From assembly GCA_018665505.1 (NCBI GenBank), contig JABJCS010000097.1, positions 1 to 7,736 on the forward strand: a stretch of 7,736 bases of DNA, given 5' to 3'. The notes beneath the pieces were generated by a model. It saw only the letters and a program-made list of their open reading frames with translations, was not told the DNA's origin and ran no database searches. The position numbers and the translations under genes were made by a program. Below, one piece after another: positions 6,190 through 7,736 of the stretch. The DNA comes from Alphaproteobacteria bacterium. GTDB lineage: Bacteria; Pseudomonadota; Alphaproteobacteria; UBA8366. The stretch's first letter is position 1. The number at the start of each line of letters is the position of its first letter.

Positions 6190-6975
6190 TTATTGCCCCG
6201 CCCGCACCACCGGATTACTCAGTGTACCGATACCAGTGATCTCAATGTCGATCTGATCGCCGTGCTTGACCTGGGGCGAGCTGCCTTCGGTACCCATCCA
6301 GACGACGTCGCCCGGCTGCAGCTCCATGTATTTCGACATGCGGGCAAGGAAGGTCTGCACGCTAAAGAGCATTTTGTTGGTCGAGAAGCGGATGGTTTCC
6401 TCGCCGTTCACCCGAACAATGGTCTCCATGTCTTCAAGCTTGGCGTCGGTTTCGATCCACGGGCCCATCGGCTTAAAGGTGTCGCTATTCTTGGCTCGCC
6501 ACAGGGTGCGGTCGCTCTTTTGCCAAGTGCGTTCGCTCATGTCGTTGCCAATGGTGTAGCCGAGTACGCAATCTAGGGCGTTCGCCTCGGTCAGGTTCTT
6601 TGCCTTCTTGCCGATCACGACGACAACTTCGGCCTCATACTCGACCCGTTCGGTCGCGTCCGCCGGAATGACGATGGTCTCGCCATGCGCGATCAAGGCA
6701 TTGTTCGCCCGGTAACCGACATCGGCCTCGGGCGGGATGTTCGGCTCACGGCCCGTCTTGGCCGCGTATTCCATGATGTGGTCGACATAGTTGAGCCCAG
6801 CGGCGTAGAACACCTTAGGTACCACCGGCACCAATAATTTCACGCCGTCGAACGCCCGCGGCTCCCCGAGTTTCTCATAGCCGTCGAAAGGGTTTCCCCT
6901 AACCGGCTGAACCATGTCGCCCTCGACGATCCCATAGACCGCCTCGCCCATATCCTCGTACCGCACCCAGCGCAT
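6190..6975 (-). CDS. Fumarylacetoacetate hydrolase (FAH) family protein
   Basis: This 261-residue enzyme belongs to the FAH superfamily, metal-dependent hydrolases, decarboxylases and isomerases that act on beta-diketo acids or oxo-acids such as fumarylpyruvate or acylpyruvates. GLNYVDHIMEY (60-70) is the family entry motif. Glu114 and Glu116 in VEYEAEVVVVIG and Asp145 in IGNDMSERTWQ match the three metal ligands. KNSDTFKPMGPWI (162-174) and PGDVVWMGTEGS (221-232) are the usual later blocks. The open frame extends upstream to 7254, but that part overlaps the MAPEG gene in another frame and has no family similarity; the start at 6975 has an AGGGAG Shine-Dalgarno (6982-6987) 6 nt upstream and begins MRWVRYED as relatives do. 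It lies 32 nt after the MAPEG gene. The exact substrate is unknown. Confidence 0.93.
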   Translation of the reverse strand: MRWVRYEDMGEAVYGIVEGDMVQPVRGNPFDGYEKLGEPRAFDGVKLLVPVVPKVFYAAGLNYVDHIMEYAAKTGREPNIPPEADVGYRANNALIAHGETIVIPADATERVEYEAEVVVVIGKKAKNLTEANALDCVLGYTIGNDMSERTWQKSDRTLWRAKNSDTFKPMGPWIETDAKLEDMETIVRVNGEETIRFSTNKMLFSVQTFLARMSKYMELQPGDVVWMGTEGSSPQVKHGDQIDIEITGIGTLSNPVVRAGQ

Positions 6976-6981
6976 CGTGTG

Positions 6982-6987
6982 CTCCCT
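6982..6987 (-). promoter_or_regulatory. Ribosome binding site that fixes the FAH start
   Basis: AGGGAG on the minus strand lies 6 nt before the ATG at 6975. It supports the 261-residue FAH protein over the longer upstream frame that runs into the MAPEG gene. Confidence 0.7.
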
Positions 6988-7007
6988 AAATGATCTGCTT
7001 TCGAACC

Positions 7008-7397
7008 TTAGAAGATTTGGAGCAGAATCATCACTAGACCAGCGAGGCTGACGAACCAGGAAACGGAGCGCAGTCCCGGAATGCCGCCGATATGGCCGAC
7101 CGCCATGACAATACGGGCCCAAAAGAATATTTGCGCGCCCATGGCCGTCGTCGGATTGGCAGCGCCCGCCACATGTGCCACCAGCACGATGACCGCGAAT
7201 GCGGGCAGGTTTTCGACCAAATTCATATGCGCCCGTTTCGAGCGCTGCACCCAATCCGACATATCGTCATGGGTCGGTTGCGGGTAAGCGACCGCCTTGA
7301 ACGGCCCAACCCGGCCAATCAATGCCAATGTATATGGGAACGCCAGCAAGACGCAGAGAACGGCGGAGTAAACGAGCATCAACAGATCGGTTGTCAT
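7008..7397 (-). CDS. MAPEG family membrane protein
   Basis: MAPEG proteins (membrane-associated proteins in eicosanoid and glutathione metabolism) are small four-helix membrane proteins, several of which act as microsomal-type glutathione transferases. This one has 129 residues, a usual bacterial length. Hydrophobic segments lie at about 5-27, 63-82, 88-105 and 111-128. The family signature RSKRAHMNLVENLPAFAV (52-69) is present with Asn59 and Glu62. The ATG at 7397 is chosen because GGAG (7404-7407) sits 6 nt upstream; an in-frame TTG at 7409 overlaps that site and is unlikely. The gene lies 50 nt after the cyclase and 32 nt before the FAH gene on the same strand. Whether it binds glutathione cannot be told from sequence. 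Confidence 0.9.
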   Translation of the reverse strand: MTTDLLMLVYSAVLCVLLAFPYTLALIGRVGPFKAVAYPQPTHDDMSDWVQRSKRAHMNLVENLPAFAVIVLVAHVAGAANPTTAMGAQIFFWARIVMAVGHIGGIPGLRSVSWFVSLAGLVMILLQIF

Positions 7398-7403
7398 CGG
7401 TGT

Positions 7404-7407
7404 CTCC
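7404..7407 (-). promoter_or_regulatory. Ribosome binding site that fixes the MAPEG start
   Basis: GGAG on the minus strand is 6 nt before ATG 7397. It makes this ATG a better start than the in-frame TTG four codons upstream. Confidence 0.6.
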
Positions 7408-7447
7408 AAGTTGGCTAAAGGTTATCTCAGTTTAACGTAAAGCGCCG

Positions 7448-7736
7448 CTAATCCGCCAAGGTGAAAACCTCGACCTCATGCCCGACGCCACGAAGCGCGT
7501 GGGAGCCCAGCGGCTTTAATTCGCCGTTGTAATGCGCTGCGAATTCCGCCGACATGACAACCGGGACACCAATTTCCTTGGTCAAGGCTTCGATTCGCGC
7601 GGCTTCGTTGGCCGCAGCACCTATCACGGTGAATTCCAATCGCTCCGGAATACCGATATTGCCATATGTGACGTCGCCCACATGCAAGCCTATACCGAAA
7701 TCGATGAGCCGCCGTCCGCCGACGCGGGCCGAGCCA
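7448..7736 (-). CDS. Class III adenylate/guanylate cyclase domain, C-terminal part, cut by window edge
   Basis: The last 95 residues of a larger protein are visible; the frame is open to the window edge, so the start is outside. It contains FGIGLHVGDVTYGNIG, then RLEFTVIGAAANEAARIEAL, the conserved second half of the class III cyclase catalytic domain. The Asn and Arg of NEAAR match the residues that stabilise the transition state when cAMP or cGMP is formed. The metal-binding aspartates would be in the missing part. The end, GVGHEVEVFTLAD, is the usual domain finish, so nothing follows the cyclase domain. An apparent start at 7687 is a TTG codon inside the conserved GIGLHVGD motif and is not a real start. 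The gene is upstream of MAPEG on the same strand with 50 nt between them; co-transcription is possible. Confidence 0.92.
   Translation of the reverse strand, partial: GSARVGGRRLIDFGIGLHVGDVTYGNIGIPERLEFTVIGAAANEAARIEALTKEIGVPVVMSAEFAAHYNGELKPLGSHALRGVGHEVEVFTLAD

Noticed and set aside
6215..6224. Second copy of TTACTCAGTG, also at 2840-2849
   Set aside because: The copy at 6215 lies inside the FAH coding region near its end, and a single 10-base match is readily explained by chance.
6976..7254. N-terminal extension of the FAH protein by 93 residues
   Set aside because: The extension overlaps the MAPEG gene in another frame, has low-complexity R/G-rich sequence, and a good Shine-Dalgarno and family-typical start exist at 6975.
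7398..7447. Terminator between the cyclase and MAPEG genes
   Set aside because: No stable GC-rich stem followed by a T run is seen on the minus strand; the gap is only 50 nt and read-through is likely.

Overview
The window looks like a piece of a GC-rich proteobacterial chromosome, most likely an alphaproteobacterium. I infer this from GC-rich codon use, dense same-strand gene clusters, and the mix of luciferase-like oxidoreductases, glutathione S-transferases (GSTs), a MAPEG protein and a class III nucleotide cyclase. No rRNA or taxonomic marker gene is present, so this placement is tentative.

Left end, minus strand (1-2815). A four-gene operon runs right to left: a luciferase-like flavin oxidoreductase (LLM1), a GST, a YdfG-like short-chain dehydrogenase and a RidA-family protein. 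Spacings are 15, 9 and 2 nt, and stop codons touch or overlap the next Shine-Dalgarno. The RidA gene is broken by the end of an insertion sequence of the IS1595 family (IS1016-like). Its terminal repeat starts at 136 and its transposase start lies at about 101 or 92; the rest of the element is outside the window. The RidA frame runs 5 codons past the last intact native codon, then stops inside the IS repeat. The usual C-terminal third, with the substrate-binding arginine region, is lost.

Middle, plus strand (2936-5485). A 120-nt intergenic region separates the left operon from two rightward genes. The first encodes a TPR protein fused to a C-terminal domain that looks like an SGNH/GDSL-type hydrolase. 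The second encodes a second luciferase-like oxidoreductase (LLM2) that is clearly different from LLM1. LLM2 converges on the next gene with one base between the two stop codons.

Right end, minus strand (5487-7736). Another leftward cluster contains the C-terminus of a class III adenylate/guanylate cyclase (cut by the window edge), a MAPEG membrane protein, a fumarylacetoacetate hydrolase (FAH) family enzyme and a second GST.

Working together (inference): the window has the look of a small-molecule catabolic or detoxification region. It holds two flavin oxidoreductases, two soluble GSTs and one membrane MAPEG protein that could use glutathione, and an FAH-type C-C hydrolase. GST2 plus FAH recalls the isomerase/hydrolase end of glutathione-dependent gentisate or homogentisate breakdown. 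LLM1 plus YdfG-like SDR plus RidA recalls the chemistry of the Rut pyrimidine pathway, although the hallmark Rut genes are not present. No CRISPR array, tRNA, rRNA, prophage or clearly new defence system is visible.
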